Origin: Bosea sp. NBC_00550
GTDB taxonomy: Bacteria > Pseudomonadota > Alphaproteobacteria > Rhizobiales > Beijerinckiaceae
Assembly: GCF_026020075.1 (NCBI RefSeq)
Contig: NZ_CP102772.1
Coordinates: 434,001-498,000 of the forward strand
Reading direction: 5' to 3'
DNA: 64,000 nucleotides
Shown here: positions 25,035 to 33,564 of the stretch, in pieces
Layout: the number at the start of each line of letters is the position of its first letter
Position numbering within the stretch: position 1 is the stretch's first letter
Made by a program: the position numbers and the translations under genes
The notes under the pieces: generated by a model
Seen by the model: only the letters and a program-made list of their open reading frames with translations
What the model was told of the DNA's origin: nothing
The model's database searches: none

Positions 25035-25658
25035 ATGATCCTGATCGGCCAGTACGACTCGCCCTTCGTGCGCCGGGTCGGCATCGCGCTGGCGCTCTAC
25101 GGCCTGGCTTTCGAGCACCGCCCCTGGTCGGTCTTCGGCGATGGCGAGCAGGTCCGGGCCTTCCCTTTGATGCGGGTGCCGACGCTGGTGCTCGACGACG
25201 GCGAAGTACTGTTCGACAGCTTCAGCATGATCGATTGCCTCGACGATCTCGTTGGCGAGGAACGGGCGCTCTGTCCGCGCACCGGCCCGATGCGCCGCCA
25301 TGTTCTTGCCGTCGCCGCACTCGCCATGGGCGCAGCGGAGAAGGCCGTCAGCCTGTTCTATGAGTTGCGGCTCCACAAGGAAATCTCGGCCGTCTGGGCG
25401 GAACGCTGCCGCACCCAGATTCTCTCGACGCTTGCCGCCCTCGAACGCGACCGCGCCGCCCGGACGAGCCCCTATTGGTTCGGCGATGCGATCAGTCACG
25501 CCGACATCGCTGCGGCTGTAGCGCTGCGTTTCATCAGGGAGGCACATCCGGGTCTGGTCGCCGAGGCGGACATCCCGGCGCTGGCAGCGCATGCTGCTGC
25601 ACTCGAAGCGCTGCCCGTCTTCCACGAGATCTCGCAGCCCTTCGTCGCCCCGGCTTGA
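25035..25658 (+). CDS. Glutathione S-transferase family protein
   Basis: A 207-residue GST with the N-terminal thioredoxin-like fold (ILIGQYDSPFVRRVGIALALYGL, with the Ser of YDSPF in the GSH site), cis-Pro in LMRVPTLVLDDGEVLFDSFSMID and a C-domain with the ISHADIAAAVALRF motif. ATG 25035 gives the canonical start directly before the first strand; only a weak GAGGC precedes it. It diverges from cpdB and converges with the CoA-transferase gene, with 10 bases between the stop codons. Substrate unknown. Confidence 0.85.
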   Translation: MILIGQYDSPFVRRVGIALALYGLAFEHRPWSVFGDGEQVRAFPLMRVPTLVLDDGEVLFDSFSMIDCLDDLVGEERALCPRTGPMRRHVLAVAALAMGAAEKAVSLFYELRLHKEISAVWAERCRTQILSTLAALERDRAARTSPYWFGDAISHADIAAAVALRFIREAHPGLVAEADIPALAAHAAALEALPVFHEISQPFVAPA

Positions 25659-25668
25659 GGCCGCCGCC

Positions 25669-26814
25669 TCAGGCGCGGTTTGCAGCCACAGTGACCGCGA
25701 ATTCCGTTCGCAGCGCGGCATCGTGCTCGCCGAGCGCGGGCACCGGCCGCATCGTAACGCGCTGGCCGTCGACGATGACTGGCGGCGCCAGCACCTCGAT
25801 CGGCCCCCGCGGTGTCGGTACGGGCAGGGCGGTGGCGGCCGGGTGGTCGATCAGATCGCCGACCGTCGAGACCGTGCCATAGGCGATGGAATGACGATCG
25901 AGCGCCGCGGTGACCTCCGTGAAGCGGCGCTGGCCAAGCCGCGCCTGCACCGCGCTGTCGAGCGCGGCACGGGCCGCCACGCGCAGCACATTTGAAGCAT
26001 AGCGCGGATCATCAGCCAGTTCCGGGCTCTCCAGCACCTCGCGGGCGAAGACCTGCCACTCCCGCTCGCTCTGGATCGAGACCAGCACCTCGCCATCGAG
26101 CAGCCTGAACACGCCATAGGGCGCGATCGAGGGATGGGCGAGGCCGATGCGTGCCGGCTCGACGCCGCCATGCCGACGGGTGATGTAGGGCACGTTCATC
26201 AGCTCGGCGAGCGTGTCGAACAGCGAGAGCGCGATCGCCGAGCCTTCGCCGGTGCGCGCCCGCCGCAGCAGAGCCTCCAGGATCGCGGCATAGGCGGCTT
26301 GACCGGTGGCGACATCCGCGATCGAGACGCCGATGCGGGAGGGGCCGGAATCAGCTGTGCCTGTGATGGCCGCCAGGCCGGATTCGGCCTGGATCAGCAG
26401 GTCATAGGCCTTGCGTCGATAATGCGGCGTGCCGGGCGCATAGCCGGAGATGTCGCAGGTGATGAGGCGCTGATGGCGCTGCCGCAGCGTCGCGCTGCCC
26501 AGGCCGAGGCGCCCGGCCGCGCCCGGCGCGAGGTTCTGGATGAAGACATCGGCCGAAGCGATCATCGCCTCGACGAGAGCCAGGTCCTCCGGCCGGCGCA
26601 GATCGACGCGGCAGGATTCCTTGCCGCGATTGATCCAGACGAAATAGGACGACTGCCCCTTGGCGAAGCCGTCATAGCCGCGTGCGAAATCGCCTTCCGG
26701 CCGCTCGAGCTTGATCACGCGCGCACCGGCATCGGCGAGTTTGCAGGTGGCCGTGGGTGCGGCCACGGCCTGCTCCAGCGCGACAACGACGATTCCTTCA
26801 AGCGCCCCAGTCAT
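25669..26814 (-). CDS. CaiB/BaiF family CoA-transferase
   Basis: A 381-residue class III CoA-transferase, which moves CoA between acyl groups. The N-terminal GIVVVALEQAVAAPTATCKLADAGARVIKLERPEGDFARGYD and NRGKESCRVDLRRPED segments are textbook for the family, and the catalytic-Asp region is consistent with the KAYDLLIQAESGLAAITGT stretch (YDLLIQ). Length is normal. It diverges from an aldehyde dehydrogenase gene with about 200 bases between them, so the two might share a catabolic route, for example of a dicarboxylic or hydroxy acid, but the substrate cannot be told. Confidence 0.9.
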   Translation of the reverse strand: MTGALEGIVVVALEQAVAAPTATCKLADAGARVIKLERPEGDFARGYDGFAKGQSSYFVWINRGKESCRVDLRRPEDLALVEAMIASADVFIQNLAPGAAGRLGLGSATLRQRHQRLITCDISGYAPGTPHYRRKAYDLLIQAESGLAAITGTADSGPSRIGVSIADVATGQAAYAAILEALLRRARTGEGSAIALSLFDTLAELMNVPYITRRHGGVEPARIGLAHPSIAPYGVFRLLDGEVLVSIQSEREWQVFAREVLESPELADDPRYASNVLRVAARAALDSAVQARLGQRRFTEVTAALDRHSIAYGTVSTVGDLIDHPAATALPVPTPRGPIEVLAPPVIVDGQRVTMRPVPALGEHDAALRTEFAVTVAANRA

Positions 26815-27018
26815 TGGCGGTCCAGATCCTCCCCTGTAATCCTGTCTTCAGCAAAACGGGGCCGCGTCGTGCCTGTCAAACGGGCGCTGTCCCGCCGGCC
26901 CTGCGCCTGTTGCGGGGCGCCACGGCCTGCCGCCAGCTTGCGCCGAGGTCCGCCAGCCGGCAGCCTGCCGCGCGATTCCGCCGGGGCCGCGCCACCGGCC
27001 AGAGCGATCGGAGCCAAC

Positions 27019-28452
27019 ATGAATCAACATTTCATCAACGGCCGCTATGTGCCTGGCCAGACAGGCGAAACCATCGCCAAGCTCAACCCCGCCACCGGCG
27101 AGGAATTCGCCCGCATCGCCTGTGGCAACGCTGCCGACATCGACGTCGCGGTCAAGGCCGCCCGCGCCGCCTTCGACGGTGCCTGGGGTAGACTGACGGC
27201 GGCCGAGCGCGGGCGCCTGATCGCCAGGCTCGCGCTCAAGGTCCAGGATCACCACGACGAACTCGCCAGGCTCGAAGCGCGCGATACCGGCAAGCCGATG
27301 GGGCAGGCCCGCGCCGATATGGACGCCACCGCCCGCTATTTCGAGTTCTATGGCGGCGCGGCCGACAAGGTGCACGGCCAAATCATCCCATTTCTCAACG
27401 GCTACAGCGTCAGCGTGATCCACGAGCCGCATGGCGTCACCGGCCATATCCTGCCCTGGAACTACCCGGCACAGATGTTCGGCCGCTCGCTCACCGCCTC
27501 GCTCGCCATGGGCAACGCCGTGGTGCTGAAGCCGGCCGAGGATGCCAGCGCCACCGCCTTCCGCCTTGCCGAGCTCGCCAGCGAGGTCGGCTTCCCCGAT
27601 GGCGCGATCAATATTGTCGCTGGGCGCGGCCATGAGGCGGGCGCGGCGCTCTCCTCGCATCAGGGCATCGGCTTCATGTCCTTCACCGGCTCACCCGAGG
27701 TCGGCAAGATGGTGCAGCACGCCTGCGCCGAGCATCTCATTCCCTGCACGCTGGAACTTGGCGGCAAGTCGCCGCAGATCGTCTTCGAGGATGCCGATCT
27801 CGATGCGCTCGTGCCCATCGCCTGCAAGGCGATCGTCCAGAACACCGGGCAGACCTGCTCGGCCGGCAGCCGCCTGCTCGTCCAGAAGAGCATCTATGAC
27901 GATGTCGTCTCGGCCGTCGCCAAGGAGTTCTCCAAGCTGCAGGCCGGCACGCCGGAGATGGATCTCGATTGCGGCCCGGTGATCAACGCCAAGCAGCGCG
28001 GTCGCGTGCAGAGCTTCATCGACCAGACCCGCGAAGCGGGTATCCCGGTGATCGCGCAGGGCCAGATCGCCCAGGGCGTGCCGAATGGCGGCTTCTACGT
28101 CACGCCGACGCTGTTCGGCCCCGTGCCGCGCGGCAACCGGCTGGAGCAGGAGGAGGTCTTCGGCCCCGTCCTCGCCGCCTTCCCCTTCGAGGACGAGGAC
28201 GACGCGATCAAGGCCGCCAACGGCACCGATTATGGCCTCGTCGCCGCCGTCTGGACCAAGGACGGCGGGCGCCAGCAGCGCGTCTCGAAGCGCGTGCGCG
28301 CCGGCCAGGTCTTCATCAACGGCTATGGCGCCGGCGGCGGCATCGAACTGCCCTTCGGCGGCACCGGCAAGAGCGGTCACGGCCGCGAGAAGGGCTTCAT
28401 CGCGCTGGAAGAGTTCGCGGTGACCAAGACGATCGTGCACAAGCACGGTTGA
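27019..28452 (+). CDS. NAD(P)-dependent aldehyde dehydrogenase
   Basis: Oxidises an aldehyde to the acid. The 477-residue protein has the catalytic Cys280 in GQTCSAGSR and the general base Glu246 in LELGGKSPQIV, plus the cofactor motif GSPEVGK and the LPWNYP strand. The C-terminal ELPFGGTGKSGHGREKG signature is complete. It resembles betaine/gamma-aminobutyraldehyde-type dehydrogenases, but substrate specificity is open. I start at the ATG at 27019, after GGAG; a reading frame extending far upstream is only the antisense of the CoA-transferase gene. An alcohol dehydrogenase gene lies convergently downstream. Confidence 0.92.
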   Translation: MNQHFINGRYVPGQTGETIAKLNPATGEEFARIACGNAADIDVAVKAARAAFDGAWGRLTAAERGRLIARLALKVQDHHDELARLEARDTGKPMGQARADMDATARYFEFYGGAADKVHGQIIPFLNGYSVSVIHEPHGVTGHILPWNYPAQMFGRSLTASLAMGNAVVLKPAEDASATAFRLAELASEVGFPDGAINIVAGRGHEAGAALSSHQGIGFMSFTGSPEVGKMVQHACAEHLIPCTLELGGKSPQIVFEDADLDALVPIACKAIVQNTGQTCSAGSRLLVQKSIYDDVVSAVAKEFSKLQAGTPEMDLDCGPVINAKQRGRVQSFIDQTREAGIPVIAQGQIAQGVPNGGFYVTPTLFGPVPRGNRLEQEEVFGPVLAAFPFEDEDDAIKAANGTDYGLVAAVWTKDGGRQQRVSKRVRAGQVFINGYGAGGGIELPFGGTGKSGHGREKGFIALEEFAVTKTIVHKHG

Positions 28453-28481
28453 GGGCAGGAGGGTCTTCACCGCTCCACCCT

Positions 28482-28592
28482 GTCATCCCGGATAAGCCGC
28501 GTCCGCGGCGCCGACCCGGGATTCATGCCTGAACCTTCTTCGGAAGCGCTCAGGCATGGATCCCGGGTCTCCCTCCGGTCGCCCGGGATGAC
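28482..28592. repeat. Nested palindromic intergenic repeat (copy 3)
   Basis: Outer arms GTCATCCCGG / CCGGGATGAC, inner arms around CATGCCTGA and TCAGGCATGGATCC. It sits between the convergent ALDH and ADH genes, where it could serve as a bidirectional 3' end. Confidence 0.85.
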
Positions 28593-28613
28593 GGCGTGAA
28601 CGGAAGGACCGGA

Positions 28614-29738
28614 CTACATCCTGACGATGTGCCGGATCGTGCGGCCTTCGTTCAGTGCGTCGAAGCCCTCGTTGATCTCGTCGAGGCTGCCCGAGCTGGT
28701 CCAGAGCTTGTCCACGGCGAGCCGTCCGCGCTGGTAGAGCTCGACGAAGCGCGGGATGTCGCGCGAGGGCACGCAGGAGCCGACATAGGAGCCCTTCAGC
28801 GTCCGCTCCTCGGCGACGAGCCTCACCGGCGAAAGCGAGAGCGTATGGGCGGGATTGGCGAGGCCTGCCGTCGTCGTCGTGCCGCCACGCCGGGTGATCT
28901 GGTAGGCGAGGTCGAGCGCCTTGACCGAACCGGCCATCTCCAGCCCGTGATCGACGCCACCCTTCGTCGCCTGCTTGATCGCCTCGATGACGTCGGGAGT
29001 GCCGGCGTTGAAGACATCGGTCGCGCCCAGCGCCTGCGCCAGTTCGAGTTTGTCGTCGGCGAGGTCGACGGCGATCACGCGCGAGGCGCCGCAGGCGATC
29101 GCGCCGAGCAGTGCCGAAAGCCCGACGCCGCCGAGCCCGACCACCGCAACCGTTTCGCCGGCCTTGATCCGAGCGGTGTTCACCGCCGCGCCGACGCCGG
29201 TCAGCACGGCGCAGCCGAATAGCGCCGCGATCTCGTGGGGGATATCGGCTTCGATCTTGACCAGCGAGCGGCGCGAGATGACGGCGTGCTCGGCGAAGGC
29301 GGAGACGCCGATATGATGGTGCACCGGATGGCCGTCGATGGAGAGCCTGCGCCCGCCGCCGAGCATCTCGCCACGCCCATTGGCGGCGTTGCCGGGTTCG
29401 CACAGGGCAGGGCGCCCTTCGGCACAGGGCGCGCAATGGCCGCAGGACGGCACGAACACCATCACCACCCGGTCGCCGGGCTTGAGATCATCGACGCCTT
29501 CGCCGGTTTCGATGACTTCGCCCGCCGCCTCATGGCCGAGCACCATCGGCACCGGGCGAGGGCGGTTGCCGTCGATGACCGAAAGGTCGGAATGGCAAAG
29601 CCCGGCGGCCCGTACCCTGACCAGCACCTCGTCACGGCCGGGCGGAGCGAGGTCGAGTTCTTCGATCCGGAGTGGGCGGCTCTGAGCGTACGGCGCAGCG
29701 ACCGGGCTTGCGTTCAGGACGGCGGCGCGAATCTTCAT
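28614..29738 (-). CDS. Zinc-dependent alcohol dehydrogenase
   Basis: A 374-residue medium-chain alcohol dehydrogenase. Catalytic-zinc ligands lie in AGLCHSDLS and GHEAAGEV; the structural-zinc lobe has the four cysteines in SCGHCAPCAEGRPALC; the coenzyme motif is GLGGVGLSALLGA and the NAD-preferring Asp ends VIAVDLADDK. This is the class III-like/NDMA-type length with a 20-residue insert after the structural lobe. I start at MKIRAAVLNA; longer in-frame starts at 29774 and 29801 cannot be excluded. Its neighbours (aldehyde dehydrogenase, CoA-transferase) suggest alcohol to acid oxidation. Confidence 0.9.
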   Translation of the reverse strand: MKIRAAVLNASPVAAPYAQSRPLRIEELDLAPPGRDEVLVRVRAAGLCHSDLSVIDGNRPRPVPMVLGHEAAGEVIETGEGVDDLKPGDRVVMVFVPSCGHCAPCAEGRPALCEPGNAANGRGEMLGGGRRLSIDGHPVHHHIGVSAFAEHAVISRRSLVKIEADIPHEIAALFGCAVLTGVGAAVNTARIKAGETVAVVGLGGVGLSALLGAIACGASRVIAVDLADDKLELAQALGATDVFNAGTPDVIEAIKQATKGGVDHGLEMAGSVKALDLAYQITRRGGTTTTAGLANPAHTLSLSPVRLVAEERTLKGSYVGSCVPSRDIPRFVELYQRGRLAVDKLWTSSGSLDEINEGFDALNEGRTIRHIVRM

Positions 29739-29824
29739 GGGGCTTGAGGCTCCGGTCTCGTGGTCCGGCGCCATCCCGACAGGTGAGGGCGCCGCTGTCA
29801 AAGCGGAATGGCTAGCCCTCTTCC

Positions 29825-29928
29825 GTCATTCCGGGCGGAGCGAAGCGGAGACCCGGAATCCATCGTAGAGCGCACCGCCCTTTGATGGATTCCGGATCGG
29901 CGCCGCTTCGCGGCTTGTCCGGAATGAC
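29825..29928. repeat. Nested palindromic intergenic repeat (copy 4)
   Basis: Outer arms GTCATTCCGG / CCGGAATGAC (a matched compensatory C-to-T/G-to-A change relative to other copies), inner arms CCGGAATCCATC and GATGGATTCCGG. The CATCGTAGAGCGC inner stretch is shared with copy 1. Located between livF and the ADH gene. Confidence 0.85.
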
Positions 29929-29941
29929 GACGGAGGTTTTA

Positions 29942-30679
29942 TCAGGCGGCGTCGGTCAGCGTGCCGCCGAGGAAGAGCTGGCCGATGCGCGGATCGGCCA
30001 GGATGTCCGCTGCCGGTCCCTGCATGCGGGTGCGGCCGAGTTCGAGCACCAGCCCCTCATCGGAAATCTCCAGCGCCGAGCGGGCGTTCTGCTCGACCAT
30101 CAGGATCGAGACGCCTTTGGCGCGCAGGTCCTGCAGGATACCGAAGGTCTCCTGCACCAGCAGCGGCGAAAGCCCGATCGAAGGCTCATCGATCAGCACG
30201 AGCCTGGGATCGAGCAGGAGCCCGCGCACGATCTCGAGCTGCTTCTGCTCGCCGCCCGACAGCGTCGAGGCCTGCGCGTCGGCCTTCCGCCGCAGCGCGG
30301 GAAAACGGTCGAGCGCCGCTTCGATCCGCTGCGGCATGTCGGTGATGCCGGAGCCGGCGGCGACCGTACCGAGCTCGATATTGTGGCGCACGGACAGCTC
30401 GGGGAAGATGTTGCGCCCCTGCGGGACATAGCAGATGCCGGCTTCGAGCAGCTTGCGCTGGCTCCAGCCGTTGATGTCCTGCCCGTCGAAGCGGATGCGG
30501 CCCTCGCGCAGCTTGAGCAGCCCGAATATCGCCTTGAACACGGTCGATTTGCCGGCGCCGTTCGGTCCGATGACGGTGGTGATAGCGCCGCGCTTCACGG
30601 CGAAGCTGGTGCCGTTCAGGATGGTCATGGCGCCGTAGCCGCCGACCACGCCGTCGAGTTCGAGGATGGGGGTGGTCAT
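29942..30679 (-). CDS. livF: Branched-chain amino-acid-type ABC transporter ATPase LivF
   Basis: A 245-residue ABC ATPase. Walker A is GPNGAGKS, the signature is LSGGEQKQ, and Walker B is LVLIDEPSIGLSP; AGICYVPQGRNIFPELSV is the LivF-type Q-loop. It energises uptake of branched-chain or related amino acids, amides or aromatic acids with LivG and the LivHM permease. It is the last gene of the livJHMGF operon and is separated from livG by about 100 bases that contain a palindromic repeat. Confidence 0.94.
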   Translation of the reverse strand: MTTPILELDGVVGGYGAMTILNGTSFAVKRGAITTVIGPNGAGKSTVFKAIFGLLKLREGRIRFDGQDINGWSQRKLLEAGICYVPQGRNIFPELSVRHNIELGTVAAGSGITDMPQRIEAALDRFPALRRKADAQASTLSGGEQKQLEIVRGLLLDPRLVLIDEPSIGLSPLLVQETFGILQDLRAKGVSILMVEQNARSALEISDEGLVLELGRTRMQGPAADILADPRIGQLFLGGTLTDAA

Positions 30680-30697
30680 TCCTTGCTCCGTCCTGCC

Positions 30698-30772
30698 GTC
30701 ATGCTCGGGCTAGACCCGAGCATCTCTTGCCGGAGATTCTCGGGTCTGCGCTGCGCTCCGCCCGAGAATGAC
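30698..30772. repeat. Short nested palindromic repeat between livG and livF (copy 5)
   Basis: A 75-base variant: outer arms GTCATGCTCGGGC and GCCCGAGAATGAC are near complements, with CTCGGG inner arms (CCCGAGCATC / GATTCTCGGG). It is shorter and more diverged than the other copies and lies inside the liv operon. Confidence 0.7.
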
Positions 30773-30779
30773 GCATGTT

Positions 30780-31523
30780 TCAATGCCCGAGATAGGCTTC
30801 GATCACCGCCGGATCGGCACGAACCTCCGCGGGCGTGCCCTCGGCCAGCACCTTGCCCTCGGCCAGCACGATCACGCGCGAGCACAGGCTCATCACGAAA
30901 TCCATGTTGTGCTCGATGACGACGAAGGTCGCGCCCTGCTCGGCATTGATGGCGCGGAGCCGCTCCTTCAGGTCACCCAGCATGGTCAGGTTGACGCCGC
31001 CCGCAGGCTCGTCGAGCAGCACGAGGCGCGGCCCGGCCATGAACGCCATCGCCGCATCCAGCAGCTTCTGCTGGCCATAGGACAGCCCGCCCGCCTTGGC
31101 ATCGGCGAGATGGCCGAGCTTGAAGAAGCCGATCATCTGCTCGGCCTTCTCGGACAGTCCCGCATCGCGCGCGCCGAACAGGCGGCCGAGCATCGAGCCC
31201 TGGTGCTCCTGGCCTGCGAGGATGAGGTTCTCTCGCACCGACAGTTCGGGGAAGACCTGCAGCAACTGGAAGGTGCGGCTGACGCCGAGCCGGTTGAGAT
31301 CGGACGGGCGCATATTGGTCACGTCGAGCCCGTCGAGCTTCACCGCGCCTTGCGTCGGTTCGAGCTGGCCGAGAATGCAGTTGAACAGGGTCGACTTGCC
31401 GCAGCCATTCGGCCCGATGATGCCGAGGATCTCGCCCTCGTTCACCGAGAACGAGACGCCGTTGACAGCCTTGATGCCGCCGAAAGCCTTGTGCAGGTCG
31501 TGGACTTCGAGGACCGGGTTCAT
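30780..31523 (-). CDS. livG: Branched-chain amino-acid-type ABC transporter ATPase LivG
   Basis: A 247-residue ABC ATPase with Walker A GPNGCGKS, signature LSYGQQKLL and Walker B LVLLDEPAGGVN, the last being LivG-typical, as is the extended ending VIVLAEGKVLAEGTPAEVRADPAVIEAYLG. The ATG overlaps the livM stop by four bases. Works with LivF on the cytoplasmic face of the LivHM permease. Confidence 0.94.
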   Translation of the reverse strand: MNPVLEVHDLHKAFGGIKAVNGVSFSVNEGEILGIIGPNGCGKSTLFNCILGQLEPTQGAVKLDGLDVTNMRPSDLNRLGVSRTFQLLQVFPELSVRENLILAGQEHQGSMLGRLFGARDAGLSEKAEQMIGFFKLGHLADAKAGGLSYGQQKLLDAAMAFMAGPRLVLLDEPAGGVNLTMLGDLKERLRAINAEQGATFVVIEHNMDFVMSLCSRVIVLAEGKVLAEGTPAEVRADPAVIEAYLGH

Positions 31524-32527
31524 CGCGCGCCTCCTGACTTCCGCCGGAAGGCATTCCAGCCGCGCTCGAACAGCCCGCTGACGCCCTGCGGGCAGACGAT
31601 CAGCAGCGCCAGCACGATCGTCGCGAAGATGATGAGGTAGAGCGAGCCGGCGAAGCGCAGCCATTCCGGCAGCACGACACCGAGCAGCGCGCCGATGAAG
31701 GGGCCGAAGAGGTAGCCGGCACCACCCGCCACCACCATCAGCAGCAGGAACAGGCTCTGCGACAGCGAGAACGGGGAGGGGTCGATGAACTCGACCAGCG
31801 GCGCATAGAGCGAGCCGGCAAAGCCGCCATAGGCCGAGCCGATCGCGAAGGCGAGCAGCGTATAGGCGCGCGTGTCGATGCCGAGGCTTGCGGCCCGGAC
31901 CGGGTTCTCGCGCAGCGCCGTGAAGGCGCGTCCCCAAGGTGAGCGGATCAGCCACCACAGCGCCAGCGACAGGATCAACGTGACGACGACGACGAAACGG
32001 TGGAATTCAAGTGCGCCGAACAGCTTGATGCCGAGGAAGTCGGGCCGGTTGATGTTGGAGATGCCGAAGACGCCGCCGGTCAGCCATTGCTCGTTGCGCA
32101 GGACGAGCCAGATCAGCGTCGAGAAGGCGAGCGTCACGAAGGCGAGGTAATGCGTCCGCACGCGCAGGGCCGGAAAGCCGAGCAGGATGCCCACGGCGAA
32201 GGTCAGCAACCCCGAGAGGCCGAAGGCGGCATACCAGCTCACCCCGTATTTCGTGGTCAGGATCGCGGTGGCGTAGGCGCCGAGACCCATGAAGGCGGCC
32301 TGCGCCAGCGAGGTCTGGCCGGCATAGCCGAGGGTGAGGTTGAGCCCCATCACGCCGATGCTCATGACGAGCCAGAGCGAGAGCACATAGGTGCCGTAGC
32401 GGCCCATCCCCACTGGCGCGAACCAGAGGATGACGGCGCCGAGGACGAGCGCGACCAGGGCGGCGTCGATCCGGCGAGCCGGGCGGCGCGGAGCAGCGGC
32501 AGGATTCTGCAGGGCGGGGGCGCTCAT
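31520..32527 (-). CDS. livM: Branched-chain amino-acid-type ABC transporter permease LivM
   Basis: A 335-residue polytopic permease with about nine helices. LivM marks include LTLGYAGQTSLAQAAFMGLGAYATA near the N-terminus, and the EAA-like loop SPWGRAFTALRENPVRAASLGIDTRAYTLLAFAIGSAYGGFAGSLYA. I start at MSAPALQNPA because this codon overlaps the livH stop (ATGA), so livH, livM and livG are all coupled; longer in-frame sequence upstream is livH in another frame. Confidence 0.94.
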   Translation of the reverse strand: MSAPALQNPAAAPRRPARRIDAALVALVLGAVILWFAPVGMGRYGTYVLSLWLVMSIGVMGLNLTLGYAGQTSLAQAAFMGLGAYATAILTTKYGVSWYAAFGLSGLLTFAVGILLGFPALRVRTHYLAFVTLAFSTLIWLVLRNEQWLTGGVFGISNINRPDFLGIKLFGALEFHRFVVVVTLILSLALWWLIRSPWGRAFTALRENPVRAASLGIDTRAYTLLAFAIGSAYGGFAGSLYAPLVEFIDPSPFSLSQSLFLLLMVVAGGAGYLFGPFIGALLGVVLPEWLRFAGSLYLIIFATIVLALLIVCPQGVSGLFERGWNAFRRKSGGAR

Positions 32528-33402
32528 ACGCGGCGCTCCTCCTTGCGGCCCATCAGCCCTTCCGGCTTGATCAGGATGATGGCGACGAGGAGCACCAGCG
32601 GCACGGCGAGCCGGTACTGCGACGAGACATAGGCCGCGGCAAGCGAGTCTGCGACGCCGATCAGCAAACCGCCGACGAGCGCGCCGCGCACCTGGTTGAA
32701 GCCGCCGACGATGGCCGCGATGAAGGCGAAGAGGCCGATGGTCTCGCCGTTGGAGAACTTCGCCAGGTAGATCGGCGAGATCAGCAGCGAAGCCACCACG
32801 GCGAGCGCAGCGTTGAGCAGGAAGGTGAGCAGCACCATCCGCTCCACGGGGATGCCGACGATGCGCGCGACGGTCGGGTTCTGCGCCGTCGCCTGCATCT
32901 GCCGGCCGAGCTTCGTCCCGCCGACGAACCATTGCAGCAGGCCGATGGCCGCGAAGGCGACGATGATGATCGCGAGATGCTGCAGCGAGATCGATGCGCC
33001 CAGCAGGGTGATCATGTCGGTCGGCACCAGCGAAGGGAAGCTCTGCGCTTCCGCCGAGAAGCCGTCCTTGGCGCCTTCCTTCATGATGATCGACAGCGCC
33101 ATGGTGGCGATGGCGAGCGGCAGCACGCCATGCTTGATCATCGGGTCGACCACGACGAGCTTGAAGCCGGCGCCGAAGACCAGCAGGAAGACCGCGATGC
33201 CGAGGAGGCCGCCGGCCCAGAGCGGCAAGCCGAAGAGCTTGACCGCGAGCAGGATCAGCACGGCCGGCAGCATGACGAACTCGCCCTGGGCGAAGTTGAT
33301 CGTCTGAGAGGTCTGCCAGACCAGCGTGAAGCCGATCGCGGCGAGTGCGTAGATCGCGCCCGTGGCGATGCCGGCGATGAGATAGGCGATGAATTCGGCC
33401 AT
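32524..33402 (-). CDS. livH: Branched-chain amino-acid-type ABC transporter permease LivH
   Basis: A 292-residue permease with about eight helices. Recognisable LivH segments are GIATGAIYALAAIGFTLVWQTSQTINFAQGEFVMLPA at the N-terminus and the loop GTKLGRQMQATAQNPTVARIVGIPVERM, followed by GGFNQVRGALVGGLLIGVADSLAAAYV. It is the first gene of the coupled livHMG block, and is separated from livJ by 160 bases that contain a nested palindrome. Confidence 0.94.
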   Translation of the reverse strand: MAEFIAYLIAGIATGAIYALAAIGFTLVWQTSQTINFAQGEFVMLPAVLILLAVKLFGLPLWAGGLLGIAVFLLVFGAGFKLVVVDPMIKHGVLPLAIATMALSIIMKEGAKDGFSAEAQSFPSLVPTDMITLLGASISLQHLAIIIVAFAAIGLLQWFVGGTKLGRQMQATAQNPTVARIVGIPVERMVLLTFLLNAALAVVASLLISPIYLAKFSNGETIGLFAFIAAIVGGFNQVRGALVGGLLIGVADSLAAAYVSSQYRLAVPLVLLVAIILIKPEGLMGRKEERRV

Positions 33403-33449
33403 GGCGATATGCGCTCGGTTGGAGAGCGTTTCGTGTTCAATTCGCGCGC

Positions 33450-33544
33450 GTCATCCCGGACGAAGCGAAGCGGAGATCCGGGATCCATGCAGCAGCGACG
33501 CCCGTCGATGGATCCCGGGTGGAGCGCTGCTCGCCCGGGATGAC
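33450..33544. repeat. Nested palindromic repeat between livJ and livH (copy 6)
   Basis: Outer arms GTCATCCCGG / CCGGGATGAC; inner arms CCGGGATCCATGC... and ...CGATGGATCCCGG. Its place between the binding-protein gene and the permease genes is where bacterial operons often carry hairpins that raise binding-protein mRNA over permease mRNA; that effect is inferred. Confidence 0.85.
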
Positions 33545-33564
33545 GTCGCGGATGGGCTGGCTGT

